Shown: in pieces, positions 46,414 to 55,981 of the stretch
Layout of the letters: each line of letters opens with the position of its first letter
How positions within the stretch are numbered: the first letter of the stretch is position 1
Source of the DNA: Streptacidiphilus jeojiense
Lineage (GTDB): Bacteria; Actinomycetota; Actinomycetes; Streptomycetales; Streptomycetaceae
DNA: 62,865 nt
NCBI RefSeq assembly: GCF_000719095.1
Contig: NZ_JOEH01000041.1
Span: 1-62,865, forward strand
Reading direction: 5' to 3'
Translations under genes and position numbers: made by a program
Notes under the pieces: generated by a model
Seen by the model: only the letters and a program-made list of their open reading frames with translations
Database searches by the model: none
What the model was told of the DNA's origin: nothing

Positions 46414-46483
46414 GCCCCGGAGGACGCGCGTCCGTGTGGTCCCGGTTCCATCGTTCCCACGAAAGGGTGAGGCCGGGGTCGGG

Positions 46484-46981
46484 TCAGCCCGAGGCGCTGG
46501 GGTGCAGGCAGGCCAGGGTGCCGTCGGAGGTGGTGGCCGTGGGTGCGGGGGGACTGGCGACGGCCGACGGGGTCAGCGAGGGCGAGGCGGTCGCCTGCGC
46601 CGCAGCCGCGGCCTCGGCCGCGGACTTCGCCGCCGCGGCGGCGGCGCTCGCCTGCTCCTCCTTGGTCATCGGCGGCCAGAGCCTGGTCGGCGCGGAGGTG
46701 GGGATCAGGCTGGCGTCCCGCTCCAGCGCGGTCAGGCTGGCGCTGGGTCCGGGCGGGCAGGCGGTGCGTGACGCCGGGTCACCCGCGTCGACGGGGACGG
46801 CGGTGTCGCGGATCCCGCAGCCGCTGAGCGCCACGGCCAGGACGGCGGCGAACGCGGCGACCGTGGTGACCGCGGCGAGCCGAGGGCTCCGCCGGGCCGG
46901 ACCGGTCGGACGCGCGGGCCCGGGAGTCCCGGCCGGAGGGGTCGGCGGCACTCCGCGGACCAGGGTGTGGTGCTGCCTCAT
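46484..46981 (-). CDS. Putative lipoprotein cotranscribed with afsQ2
   Basis: The 165-residue protein has a proline-rich cytoplasmic N-terminus, one hydrophobic segment at about 35-53 and a lipobox-like LSGCG near residue 54. The exported part is Ala-rich with a predicted helix ('KEEQASAAAAAAKSAAEAA') and two Cys. Its start overlaps the afsQ2 stop (ATGA). A lipoprotein downstream of afsQ2 is also found in Streptomyces coelicolor, and may modulate the sensor. Confidence 0.65.
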   Translation of the reverse strand: MRQHHTLVRGVPPTPPAGTPGPARPTGPARRSPRLAAVTTVAAFAAVLAVALSGCGIRDTAVPVDAGDPASRTACPPGPSASLTALERDASLIPTSAPTRLWPPMTKEEQASAAAAAAKSAAEAAAAAQATASPSLTPSAVASPPAPTATTSDGTLACLHPSASG

Positions 46982-48591
46982 GTGCTCTCGCCCTTCCCCG
47001 CTCCCGGTTCGGCGCCTGTTCCCGGCTGCGGCGCCGTCCCCGACTTCGGGCCGCCGTCCGCCGCCAGCGGGTGCCCCGCCTCGACCGCCGGTGTCATCGG
47101 CAGCCGCAGCGTGAAGACGGCGCCTCCGGGCCCGCCGTCGACGGAGTCGCCGTTGGCCGCGGTGATCGTGCCCCCGTGGATCCGGGCGTTCTCCGCCGCG
47201 ATGGACAGCCCCAGGCCGCTGCCCTCCGAGCGGCGCCTGGCGGCGTCCGCCTTGAAGAAGCGGTCGAAGACGTGCGGCAGCACGTCCTCGGGGATGCCGG
47301 GCCCGCCGTCGGCGACCCGTACCACCAGGTCCGGGCCCTCGGCCCGGACCTGCACCCGGACCGGGGAGCCGCCGTGCTTCAGCGCGTTGCCGATCAGGTT
47401 CGCCAGGATCACGTCCACCCGGCGCGGGTCCACCCGGGCCACGATGCCGCGCGGCGCGTCCACGTCCACCGCGTCCAGCCAGGCTCGGGTGTCGATGCAG
47501 GAGGTCAGCAGGTCGGAGATGTCGATCTCGTCCAGGACGACCTTGGCGGTGCCGGCGTCGAAGCGGGTGACCTCCATCAGGTTCTCCACCAGCTCGGTGA
47601 GCCTGCGGGTCTCGCTGACGACCAGCCGGACCGCCGGGGCGATCATCGGGTCGAGGGTGTCGGCCTCGTCCTCCAGGATGTCGGTCACCGCCGTCATCGC
47701 GGTCAGCGGGGTGCGCAGCTCGTGCGACATGTCGGCGACGAAGCGGCGGCTGGCGTGCTCGCGCGTGCTCAGCTCCTCGACCTGGGCCTGCAGCGACTCG
47801 GCGGTCTGGTTGAAGGTCTGCGACAGGTCGGCGAGCTCCGCCGCTCCGCGCACCTCCAGCCGGGTGTCCAGCCGTCCCGCGCCCAACTGCCGTGCCGCCT
47901 CGCCGAGTCGGGCCACCGGGCGGAGCACCGTCGAGGCCGCGGCCTGCGCCAGCAGCGCCGAGCCGACCAGCGCCAGCAGCGTGGCGATGCCCAGCGACCA
48001 GGCCAGCGAGTCCATGTCCTTGCGCTCGTCCTCCAGCGACTTGAACATGTACGCGGTCGGCCCGGTGGGCAGCACCTGGGTGCCGCCGATCAGGAACGGG
48101 GTGCCGTTCAGCGTCTGCCGCTGCCAGAACAGGTGGTACTGGTGCGGGGCGGCGGTGCAGTGCACGCAGGGCGTGGTCACCGAGTGCTGCAGCGCCGTGG
48201 GCACCAGCGAGGCGGGGAACGCCGGGTTGGAGGTCGCGACGCAGTCCGGCTGCACCAGGACCACGGCGTAGTTCAGCCCGGAGTGCGCGATCAGCGCCGC
48301 GACCTGGCGCAGCTGGTCGCAGCTGGGCTGCAGCGGCAGGTCGGTGATGTCCCGGCTGAGCTGGCTGCGGAAGTCGGCGAGCGCCGAGTCCTGGGTGCGC
48401 TTCAGCACCGCGTCGCGGTTCAGCCAGTACGCGATACCGGAGGCGGAGACCGCGGCGGCCAGCGCCACCAGGGCGAACACGGCGATCAGCCGTATCCGCA
48501 GCGACGTCAGCCGCAGGCGCCGGGCCAGCGAGGGCAGCCGCAGCCGGCTGGCCGGCCAGGACACCGCCGGGGCTTTGGGGTGGTCGGTCAC
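46978..48591 (-). CDS. afsQ2: AfsQ2-like sensor histidine kinase
   Basis: The 537-residue kinase has two membrane segments (about 25-50 and 190-210) flanking a sensor domain with four Cys ('QPSCDQL', 'QPDCVA', 'PCVHCTA'), then HAMP, HisKA with '[13 protein letters not shown]' and HATPase with 'DGGPGIPEDVLPHVFDRFFK' and 'GSGLGLSIA'. Position next to an OmpR regulator and divergent SigQ matches AfsQ2 of S. coelicolor, which controls antibiotic production and nutrient responses with AfsQ1. Confidence 0.85.
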   Translation of the reverse strand: MTDHPKAPAVSWPASRLRLPSLARRLRLTSLRIRLIAVFALVALAAAVSASGIAYWLNRDAVLKRTQDSALADFRSQLSRDITDLPLQPSCDQLRQVAALIAHSGLNYAVVLVQPDCVATSNPAFPASLVPTALQHSVTTPCVHCTAAPHQYHLFWQRQTLNGTPFLIGGTQVLPTGPTAYMFKSLEDERKDMDSLAWSLGIATLLALVGSALLAQAAASTVLRPVARLGEAARQLGAGRLDTRLEVRGAAELADLSQTFNQTAESLQAQVEELSTREHASRRFVADMSHELRTPLTAMTAVTDILEDEADTLDPMIAPAVRLVVSETRRLTELVENLMEVTRFDAGTAKVVLDEIDISDLLTSCIDTRAWLDAVDVDAPRGIVARVDPRRVDVILANLIGNALKHGGSPVRVQVRAEGPDLVVRVADGGPGIPEDVLPHVFDRFFKADAARRRSEGSGLGLSIAAENARIHGGTITAANGDSVDGGPGGAVFTLRLPMTPAVEAGHPLAADGGPKSGTAPQPGTGAEPGAGKGEST

Positions 48592-48648
48592 GTCGCCTTC
48601 GATGCCGGGTTGCTGGTGGGGTCCGATGGATCTCGGTCTCCGCGCAGC

Positions 48649-49335
48649 CTACTGCGGCGGATCCAGCCGGTAGCCCACCCCGCGCACCGTGCGGATCAGC
48701 GTCGGCTCGGACGGCACGTCCTCCACCTTCGCCCGCAGCCGCTGCACGCAGGCGTCCACCAGCCGCGAGTCGCCCAGGTAGTCGTGCTCCCAGACCAGCC
48801 GCAGCAGTTGCTGCCGGGACAGCGCCTGGCCCGGGCGCTGGCTGAGCTCCAGCAGCAGCCGCAGCTCGGTGGGGGTCAGCTGCAGGTCGACGCCGGCCTT
48901 GGTGACGGTCATCGCACTGCGGTCGATCACCACGTCACCGTAGGTCGACGAGTCCGAGCTCTCCCGCTCGCCGCGGCGCAGCACCGCCCTGATCCGGGCG
49001 TCCAGCACCCGCGGCTGCACCGGCTTGACCACGTAGTCGTCGGCGCCCGACTCCAGGCCCACCACCACGTCGATGTCGTCGCTGCGCGCGGTCAGCAGGA
49101 TGATCGGCAGCTGGTCGGTGCGCCGGATCCGGCGGCAGACCTCGAAGCCGTCGATCCCGGGGAGCATCACGTCCAGGACGATCAGGTCGGGGCGGCTCTC
49201 CTTGAAGAGCTTCAGGCCGTCCTCGCCCGAGGCAGCGGCCGATACCTGATGGCCCTGCCTGGTCAGCGCGAGTTCGAGACCGGTGCGGATGGCGGGGTCG
49301 TCCTCGATGAGCAGCAGATGAGACACGCGGGCCAT
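48649..49335 (-). CDS. afsQ1: AfsQ1-like response regulator
   Basis: This 228-residue OmpR-type regulator has the acidic pocket 'LLIEDDPAI', phosphoacceptor Asp55 in 'LIVLDVMLPG', Lys in 'VVKPVQPR', and a winged helix ('LQLTPTELRLLLELSQRPGQALSRQQLL'). AfsQ1 of S. coelicolor binds GTnAC-N6-GTnAC; exactly this pattern lies in the divergent region in front of sigQ. The kinase gene starts 57 bases after this stop. Confidence 0.88.
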   Translation of the reverse strand: MARVSHLLLIEDDPAIRTGLELALTRQGHQVSAAASGEDGLKLFKESRPDLIVLDVMLPGIDGFEVCRRIRRTDQLPIILLTARSDDIDVVVGLESGADDYVVKPVQPRVLDARIRAVLRRGERESSDSSTYGDVVIDRSAMTVTKAGVDLQLTPTELRLLLELSQRPGQALSRQQLLRLVWEHDYLGDSRLVDACVQRLRAKVEDVPSEPTLIRTVRGVGYRLDPPQ

Positions 49336-49377
49336 TCTGGCCCATCAACGGCCGATCGATCGACCCCCGGAGGGTCC

Positions 49378-49413
49378 GTGACCAAGCCCCGGGGCTTGTG
49401 ACAGCCCTGTGAC
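49378..49413. promoter_or_regulatory. AfsQ1 box and palindrome in the afsQ1-sigQ intergenic region
   Basis: GTGAC-AGCCCT-GTGAC (49398-49413) fits the known AfsQ1 site GTnAC-N6-GTnAC exactly. A third GTGAC starts at 49378, and between it and the others lies the perfect palindrome AAGCCCCGGGGCTT (49384-49397). The arrangement suggests cooperative AfsQ1 binding controlling sigQ and perhaps afsQ1 itself. Confidence 0.75.
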
Positions 49414-49514
49414 AGTCGACGGACACGGCCATGACGACCCCCGGGCAAGCTATTCCATGTCAGGGAGTCGGGGGACCTCGACAGACCGCACCACCATCCA
49501 CCAGGGAGCGCAGC

Positions 49515-50354
49515 ATGAACGCAGTCACCGAAGTACGGAGCGCCGCGGCACTTCGCGCTGCGCGCCCGGTGCACCGGGCGTCGGTCCACAGCACCGCCCG
49601 CCAGGGGACGCACTCGCCGTCCTGTGACGCGGCCGCCTCGGGCTCGACGACCATGACGCTCACACTTCGCGGCGTGGTTCGGGGGACCACCGTCCGCGAG
49701 CTCCCGGGGGGTACGGGGGGTGCCGGGGGAGGCGGCCGGCAGACGAGCGGTTCGGGGGAGCCCGCCGTTCTGCCGGTCGCCGCACCGGCCACCGCGCCGG
49801 CCTTCGGGACCGAGGAGCACCGGCTCAGCAACGAGGAGGAGTTCTCGGCCTACGTCCGCGAGCGCCGCGCCTCGCTGTACGCCACCGCCTACCACCTCAC
49901 CGGTGACCGCTACGCCGCCGAGGACCTGCTGCAGAGCGCGCTCTTCAGCACCTACCGGGCCTGGGACCGGATCACCGACAAGGCCGCGGTCGGCGGGTAC
50001 ATGCGCCGCACCATGACCAACCTGCACATCTCGGCCTGGCGCCGCCGCAAGGTCAACGAGTACCCGACCGAGGAGATGCCGGAGACGGTCGGCGACACCG
50101 ACGCCATGGGCGGCACCGAACTGCGGGCCGTGCTGTGGCAGGCGCTGGCCAAGCTGCCGGAGAACCAGCGCACCATGCTGGTGCTCCGCTACTACGAGGG
50201 CCGCACCGATCCCGAGATCGCCGATGTGCTGAACATCAGCGTCGGAACGGTGAAGAGCAGCATCTGGCGCGCCCTGCGCCGGCTGCGTGAGGACGAGATC
50301 CTGGCGTCGCGCGACGGCGACCTGGGTGGAGCTTTCGGCGAACTCGTCGCCTGA
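49515..50354 (+). CDS. sigQ: SigQ-like ECF (SigE-family) RNA polymerase sigma factor
   Basis: The 279-residue protein has sigma region 2 at about 115-180 ('SLYATAYHLTGDRYAAEDLLQSALFSTYRAW') and region 4 at about 210-265 ('LPENQRTMLVLRYYEGRTDPEIADVLNISVGTVKSSIWRALRRLRED'). About 100 residues of Thr/Gly/Pro-rich sequence precede the sigma core. Divergent from afsQ1, as in S. coelicolor where SigQ is an AfsQ1 target. GGGAG is 6-7 bases upstream of the ATG; a start near residue 60 or later would also give a complete sigma domain. Confidence 0.85.
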   Translation: MNAVTEVRSAAALRAARPVHRASVHSTARQGTHSPSCDAAASGSTTMTLTLRGVVRGTTVRELPGGTGGAGGGGRQTSGSGEPAVLPVAAPATAPAFGTEEHRLSNEEEFSAYVRERRASLYATAYHLTGDRYAAEDLLQSALFSTYRAWDRITDKAAVGGYMRRTMTNLHISAWRRRKVNEYPTEEMPETVGDTDAMGGTELRAVLWQALAKLPENQRTMLVLRYYEGRTDPEIADVLNISVGTVKSSIWRALRRLREDEILASRDGDLGGAFGELVA

Positions 50355-50718
50355 ACGAGGGCGGGTACGCCGGGGGATGTACGGCCGCGGGGGGTCCCGT
50401 GATCCGGGGGGATCACGAGACCAGCACGCCCGGGGCAGCCGTGGGGGAGGGGGAAAGGCCGCGGGTTGGGGGCCCGGCTCGGGGGAGCCGGAGGGTCCGC
50501 GGTGCACAGAACGGAACGGGCACGGCCGGCCTCGGGGGAGGCGGACCGGGCCCGTTCCGCGCGTTCGCATTTCTGCGGGATCTCTTGGTGCGGACCGTAG
50601 GTGGCTTGTCGCGCAGTTCCCCGCGCCCCTAGCTGGTTGCAAGCGGGCCAGTTGCAGCCCCTCAGGGGCGCGGGGAACTGCGCGGCCAACCACGCACAAC
50701 CCGCACCCGAAACGCGAC
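50355..50718. other. Gene-free region between convergent sigQ and kinase-like gene
   Basis: These 364 bases contain a G-rich first half (50380-50560) with many GGGGG runs on the plus strand and no recognisable gene, then the repeat-family hairpin at 50611-50683. Confidence 0.5.
50611..50683. terminator. Second copy of streptomycete inverted-repeat element
   Basis: GCGCAGTTCCCCGCGCCCCT (50611-50630) and its exact complement AGGGGCGCGGGGAACTGCGC (50664-50683) form a perfect 20-bp stem with a 33-base loop, between convergent genes. Same element as at 25472 and 55915. Confidence 0.75.
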
Positions 50719-51363
50719 CTACCGACCGGCCCCCTCAAGGACCGGAACCGCTCCGCCCAGCGCAGCGATCCGCGCCAGCGCCGCCGCCCCGCCGCAGGCG
50801 TCCGCGCCCTGGGCGACCTGTCGGGAGACGATCCCGCGCTCGGCCCGCATCAGCCGCCACCCCCGGTGCAACAGATACGGCACCGACTTCCGCCGCTCCC
50901 GCACATCCCGACGGAACCTGCGCCACGCCGTGGTCACCGGCCGGTTCCGCAGGCAGATCGCATCGCCGAGCAGCCCCTCGGCCTCGCAGCGCCGCACGAT
51001 CTCGGCGGCGAAGATCCCCTCCGCGATGAACGCCGCGGCACCGTCCAGGACCAGGGTGTGGGTGCCGATCCGGCCGTTGTCCGGGATCGAGTACACCGGG
51101 AGCTCGGCCCGGCCGTCCCCGCACAGCGCCCGGATCGCAGCCATCGCGTCGTCCGCGTGCCATGAGCCCGGGTCGTCCCAGTCCGGCCCCTGGCCGTCCG
51201 CGAGCGGCGGGATGCTCGGGTCGTCGCCGTCCTTGTAGAAGTCGTCGAGTTGCAGGACCGGCAGTCCGGCCCGCTCCGCGAGGGTCGACTTACCCGACCC
51301 CGACGGCCCGCACAGCAGCACGACTCGGGACCGGATCGGGCTGTTCGCTTCTTCGCTGCTCAC
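50719..51363 (-). CDS. Uridine-kinase-like P-loop ATPase
   Basis: The product has about 214 residues. It has Walker A 'LLCGPSGSGKSTLAERAG', 'LQLDDFYKDGDDP' and a lid region 'NRPVTTAWRRFRRDVRERRKS', resembling uridine kinase/phosphoribulokinase family members. If it phosphorylates nucleosides it would compete with the phosphorylase route encoded around it. I start it at GTG 51363; the frame is open to 51465 and no ribosome-binding site marks either. Confidence 0.75.
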   Translation of the reverse strand: MSSEEANSPIRSRVVLLCGPSGSGKSTLAERAGLPVLQLDDFYKDGDDPSIPPLADGQGPDWDDPGSWHADDAMAAIRALCGDGRAELPVYSIPDNGRIGTHTLVLDGAAAFIAEGIFAAEIVRRCEAEGLLGDAICLRNRPVTTAWRRFRRDVRERRKSVPYLLHRGWRLMRAERGIVSRQVAQGADACGGAAALARIAALGGAVPVLEGAGR

Positions 51364-51531
51364 GAGGTACCAGTCTGACGCATGGGCTGCCTCGGGTGGA
51401 ACCACGGGCATCGGGAAAGCGAACGGGCACGCACTCGGGGGGGAGGAGCGCGTGCCCGTTCTCAACGGACGACCGGCCCAGGGGGGGTGGGGCGGGCCGC
51501 CCGGTCTGCGGGGGAGTAGCTGACCCGGGGG

Positions 51532-52423
51532 TCAGATTCCCATCGGGTGCCAGACCGTCTTGGTCTCCAGGAAGGCCAGCAGACGATCGGTGCCCTGTGC
51601 GGCGGTCCAGTCGTCGTTGACGTCCGGGCGCCGTACACGTTTAAGGGTATCCGCTGCGAGCGTTTCCAGAGCGCGCGCCGAGCCGGGGCCGTCCGGCGAG
51701 TTCACACCGGTCAGGTCCAGTGCGTTGACGTCCTGGTGGGAGGCCAGGGTCGGGGCGATGTCCTCGGTGCGTCCGGAGATCAGGTTGACCACCCCGCCGG
51801 GGAGGTCCGAGGTGGCCAGCACCTCGCCCAGGGACAGGCCGGGCAGCGGCGCCTCCGGGGCCAGCGCGACGACCGCGGTGTTGCCGGTGGCGATCACCGG
51901 GGCGATCACCGAGACCAGGCCGAGCAGCGAGTAGCCGTTCCCCCGGGTCGGGGCGACCACGCCGACGACGCCGGTGGGCTCCGGGGTGCTGAGGTTGAAG
52001 TAGGGACCGGCGACCGGGTTGGCCGAGCCTGCGATCTGGGCGACCTTGTCGGTCCAGCCCGCGTACCAGACCCAGCGGTCGACGGCCGCCTCCACCAGGG
52101 CGGCCGCCTTGCGGGCGCTGATGCCCTCGCTCGCCGCCACCTCGGCGGCGAACTGCTCGCGGCGGCCCTGCAGCATCTCCGCGGCGCGGTAGAGGATCTG
52201 TCCGCGGTTGTAGGCGGTCGCGCCGGACCAGCCGCCGACGGCCTTGCGGGCGGCGCCGACCGCGTCACGGGTGTCCTTGCGGGTGCCCAGCGGGACGTTG
52301 GCGATCCAGTCGCCGGTCTTGAGGTCAGTCACCTCGTACACCCGTCCGCTCTCGGAGCGGGGGAAGGCGCCCCCGACGAAGAGCTTGTAGGTCTTGTGGA
52401 CATCAAGGCGGGGGGTGGTGGTC

Positions 52424-52431
<8 letters not shown>
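51532..52431 (-). CDS. Truncated aldehyde dehydrogenase-like protein without catalytic domain
   Basis: The 299-residue protein matches only the first part of an aldehyde dehydrogenase: the oligomerisation strand and NAD-binding region ('YFNLSTPEPTGVVGVVAPTRGNGYSLL', 'GVVNLISG'). It stops before the catalytic Cys region and has no ELGGK Glu. Codon use is normal and the start overlaps the end of the full-length dehydrogenase gene by 8 bases, so it looks like a maintained partner rather than debris. Together the two chains (815 residues) recall the ALDH16 layout of a full plus a non-catalytic ALDH domain. Confidence 0.8.
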
Positions 52432-53974
<1,543 letters not shown>

Positions 53975-53976
53975 GG

Positions 53977-54993
53977 CTAGTCCACCGTCACATAGTCGGG
54001 ACCGGAGTACCGGCCGGTGGTCAGCTTCTGACGCTGCATCAGCAGATCGTTGAGCAGGCTGGAGGCGCCGAAGCGGAACCAGTCCGGGGACAGCCAGTCG
54101 TCGCCCAGCACCTCGTTCACGGTCACCAGGTACTTCATGGCGTCCTTGGTGGTGCGGATGCCCCCGGCGGGCTTCACGCCCACCTGGACGCCGGTCGCGG
54201 CGCGGAAGTCGCGGACCGCCTCCATCAGCACCAGGGTGTTGGCCGGGGTCGCGTTGACGGCGACCTTGCCGGTGGAGGTCTTGATGAAGTCGGCACCGGC
54301 GATCATCGCCAGCCAGGAGGCGCGGCGGATGTTGTCGTAGGTCTGCAGCTCGCCGGTCTCAAAGATCACCTTGAGGTGCGCGGCGGTGCTGTCGGCGCGC
54401 AGGCAGGCTCTCTTGACCGCCCGGATGGTCTCGAAGACCTCCAGGTAGCGGCCGGAGAGGAAGGCGCCGCGGTCGATCACCATGTCGATCTCGTCGGCGC
54501 CGGCGGCCACGGCCTCGGCGGTGTCGGCGAGCTTCACCGCCAGCCCGGCGCGGCCGGACGGGAACGCGGTGGCGACCGAGGCGACCTGCACCCCGCTGCC
54601 GGCGACGGCGGCGCGGGCGAAGGGCACCATGTCGGGGTAGACGCAGACGGCGGCGACCCGCGGCGTCGACGGGTCGCTCGGGTCGGGGCGCATCGCCTTG
54701 GCGCAGAGCGACCGCACCTTGCCGGGGGTGTCCGCACCCTCCAGCGTGGTCAGGTCGATCATGGAGATGGCCAGGTCGATGGCGTACGCCTTGGCGGTGG
54801 TCTTGATGGACCGGGTGCCGAGCGAGGCGGCTCGCGCCTGGAGGCCGACGGCGTCGATACCGGGCAGCCCGTGCAGGAAGCGGCGCAGGGTCGCCTCCGT
54901 GGAGGCGACCTCGGCGAGGCTTTCGCGGGCGCCGTCGGCAGCGGCGGCGTCCTCGACGGCTGCGGGGGGCGGGGAAGAGGTGGGCATGCTCAC
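53977..54993 (-). CDS. deoC: Deoxyribose-phosphate aldolase
   Basis: The 338-residue class I aldolase splits 2-deoxyribose-5-phosphate into glyceraldehyde-3-phosphate and acetaldehyde. The Schiff-base Lys is in 'ADFIKTSTGKV', the second Lys in 'VGVKPAGGI', with 'ICVYPDMVPFA'-like and 'EIDMVIDRG' segments. It has the longer N-terminus of the eukaryotic-like DeoC group. GTG 54993 is supported by a TATGCT -10 box 6 bases upstream; ATG 54987 is an alternative. First gene of deoC-ald-ald'. Confidence 0.93.
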   Translation of the reverse strand: MSMPTSSPPPAAVEDAAAADGARESLAEVASTEATLRRFLHGLPGIDAVGLQARAASLGTRSIKTTAKAYAIDLAISMIDLTTLEGADTPGKVRSLCAKAMRPDPSDPSTPRVAAVCVYPDMVPFARAAVAGSGVQVASVATAFPSGRAGLAVKLADTAEAVAAGADEIDMVIDRGAFLSGRYLEVFETIRAVKRACLRADSTAAHLKVIFETGELQTYDNIRRASWLAMIAGADFIKTSTGKVAVNATPANTLVLMEAVRDFRAATGVQVGVKPAGGIRTTKDAMKYLVTVNEVLGDDWLSPDWFRFGASSLLNDLLMQRQKLTTGRYSGPDYVTVD

Positions 54994-54999
54994 CAGAGG

Positions 55000-55018
55000 A
55001 GCATATCTACACGCGTAG
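55000..55018 (-). promoter_or_regulatory. Operator CTACGCGTGTAG and -10 TATGCT, deoC promoter
   Basis: On the minus strand CTACGCGTGTAG (55018-55007) is separated by one base from TATGCT (55005-55000), which lies 6 bases before the GTG start. The half-sites CTAC/GTAG are perfect and one central base differs from the perfect palindrome. Confidence 0.7.
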
Positions 55019-55123
55019 CGTTTCGTCAGTACCGGGTCGGTGTGACATGGAGCCGATCCGGTGGGACGAACCCTGATGCCATATCGCAATTCGACCACGG
55101 GGGATCGCGGCGCCGGGCTGAGG

Positions 55124-55129
55124 CAGAAT
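55124..55129 (+). promoter_or_regulatory. -10 box CAGAAT, possible leaderless promoter
   Basis: CAGAAT lies 8 bases before the ATG at 55138, with no ribosome-binding site between. Confidence 0.35.
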
Positions 55130-55137
55130 CGTTCACC

Positions 55138-55908
55138 ATGAGCGACTCCCAGGGCCCTGACGTGCCTGGCCAGGAGACCCCCGGCCAGGATGCCAAGGCA
55201 GTACCGACCCCCTCCACCGGTCCCGCCTACGCCGACCGAAGCTACCGCTCCAGGTCGGGCGTGGCCGCCGGCGTGCTGCTGCTCGCGCTGGCGCTGTGGC
55301 TGTGCATCGACGCCCTGGTCAGGGGGCACGGGAAGACCCCCTGGCTGGCGTTGGCCACGCTGGTCCTGGTGGTCCCGCTGGTGAGCGCCTTCACGCTGTG
55401 GCCCGTGGTCCGGGCCAACGAGGACCGGCTGGTGGTCCGCAACCCGTTCCGCACCGTGACGGCGCCCTGGCAGCAGGTCGAGTCACTGCAGGCGGCACTG
55501 TCGGTGGAGCTCCGGGCGGCCGGGAGGAAGTACCAGGTCTGGGCGGTGCCGGTGTCGCTGCGGCAGCGCAAGCGGGCCAACCGCAGGTCGATGATCTCCA
55601 AGGGCGACGCGTCGGTGATCAGCTCCCGGCGCGGCCAGGACTCCCGTTTCCCGGTCGGGGGGCCGGGACTGCGCTCGGCCTTCTCCCGTTCCTCGGCGCC
55701 GGCCCCCTACGGCTCGTCGGACAGTGCGGGGCCGGCGGTCGCCTGGGCGGACCGGGTCGTCACGGAACTGCTTGAGCTGCGCTCCAGGGCGGTGGAGGAG
55801 AACCGGGCCGGTGCGGACGGCACGGTCGCTGTCGCTTGGACGTGGTGGATCGCCGCGCCGGCGGTGGCGGGTGCGGTCGCACTGATCGTGCTGCTCGCGG
55901 CGGGCTGA
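55138..55908 (+). CDS. PH-domain (YdbS/bPH-like) membrane protein
   Basis: The 256-residue protein has a polar Pro/Gln-rich N-terminus, two membrane helices (about 43-60 and 70-93), a bacterial PH-like domain ('VVRANEDRLVVRNPFRTVTAPWQQVESLQ ') and a C-terminal membrane helix. Such proteins are common in actinomycetes; their role is unknown. It is divergent from deoC. Confidence 0.75.
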   Translation: MSDSQGPDVPGQETPGQDAKAVPTPSTGPAYADRSYRSRSGVAAGVLLLALALWLCIDALVRGHGKTPWLALATLVLVVPLVSAFTLWPVVRANEDRLVVRNPFRTVTAPWQQVESLQAALSVELRAAGRKYQVWAVPVSLRQRKRANRRSMISKGDASVISSRRGQDSRFPVGGPGLRSAFSRSSAPAPYGSSDSAGPAVAWADRVVTELLELRSRAVEENRAGADGTVAVAWTWWIAAPAVAGAVALIVLLAAG

Positions 55909-55914
55909 GGTTCT

Positions 55915-55956
55915 GCGCAGTTCCCCGCGCCCCTATAGGGGCGCGGGGAACTGCGC
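55915..55956. terminator. 42-bp perfect palindrome, third copy of the streptomycete element
   Basis: The 21-base arm beginning GCGCAGTTCCCCGCGCCCCT at 55915 is followed without spacer by its exact complement, ending at 55956. It lies between the convergent PH-domain and phosphatase genes. It is the loop-less form of the element at 25472 and 50611. Confidence 0.8.
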
Positions 55957-55981
55957 GAACGGTGGCCCTGTACCGGGGTGG

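Noticed and set aside
50380..50560. G-rich stretch as a G-quadruplex regulator or small gene
   Set aside because: G-runs are irregularly spaced and the stretch lies downstream of sigQ with no conserved reading frame; base composition alone explains it.
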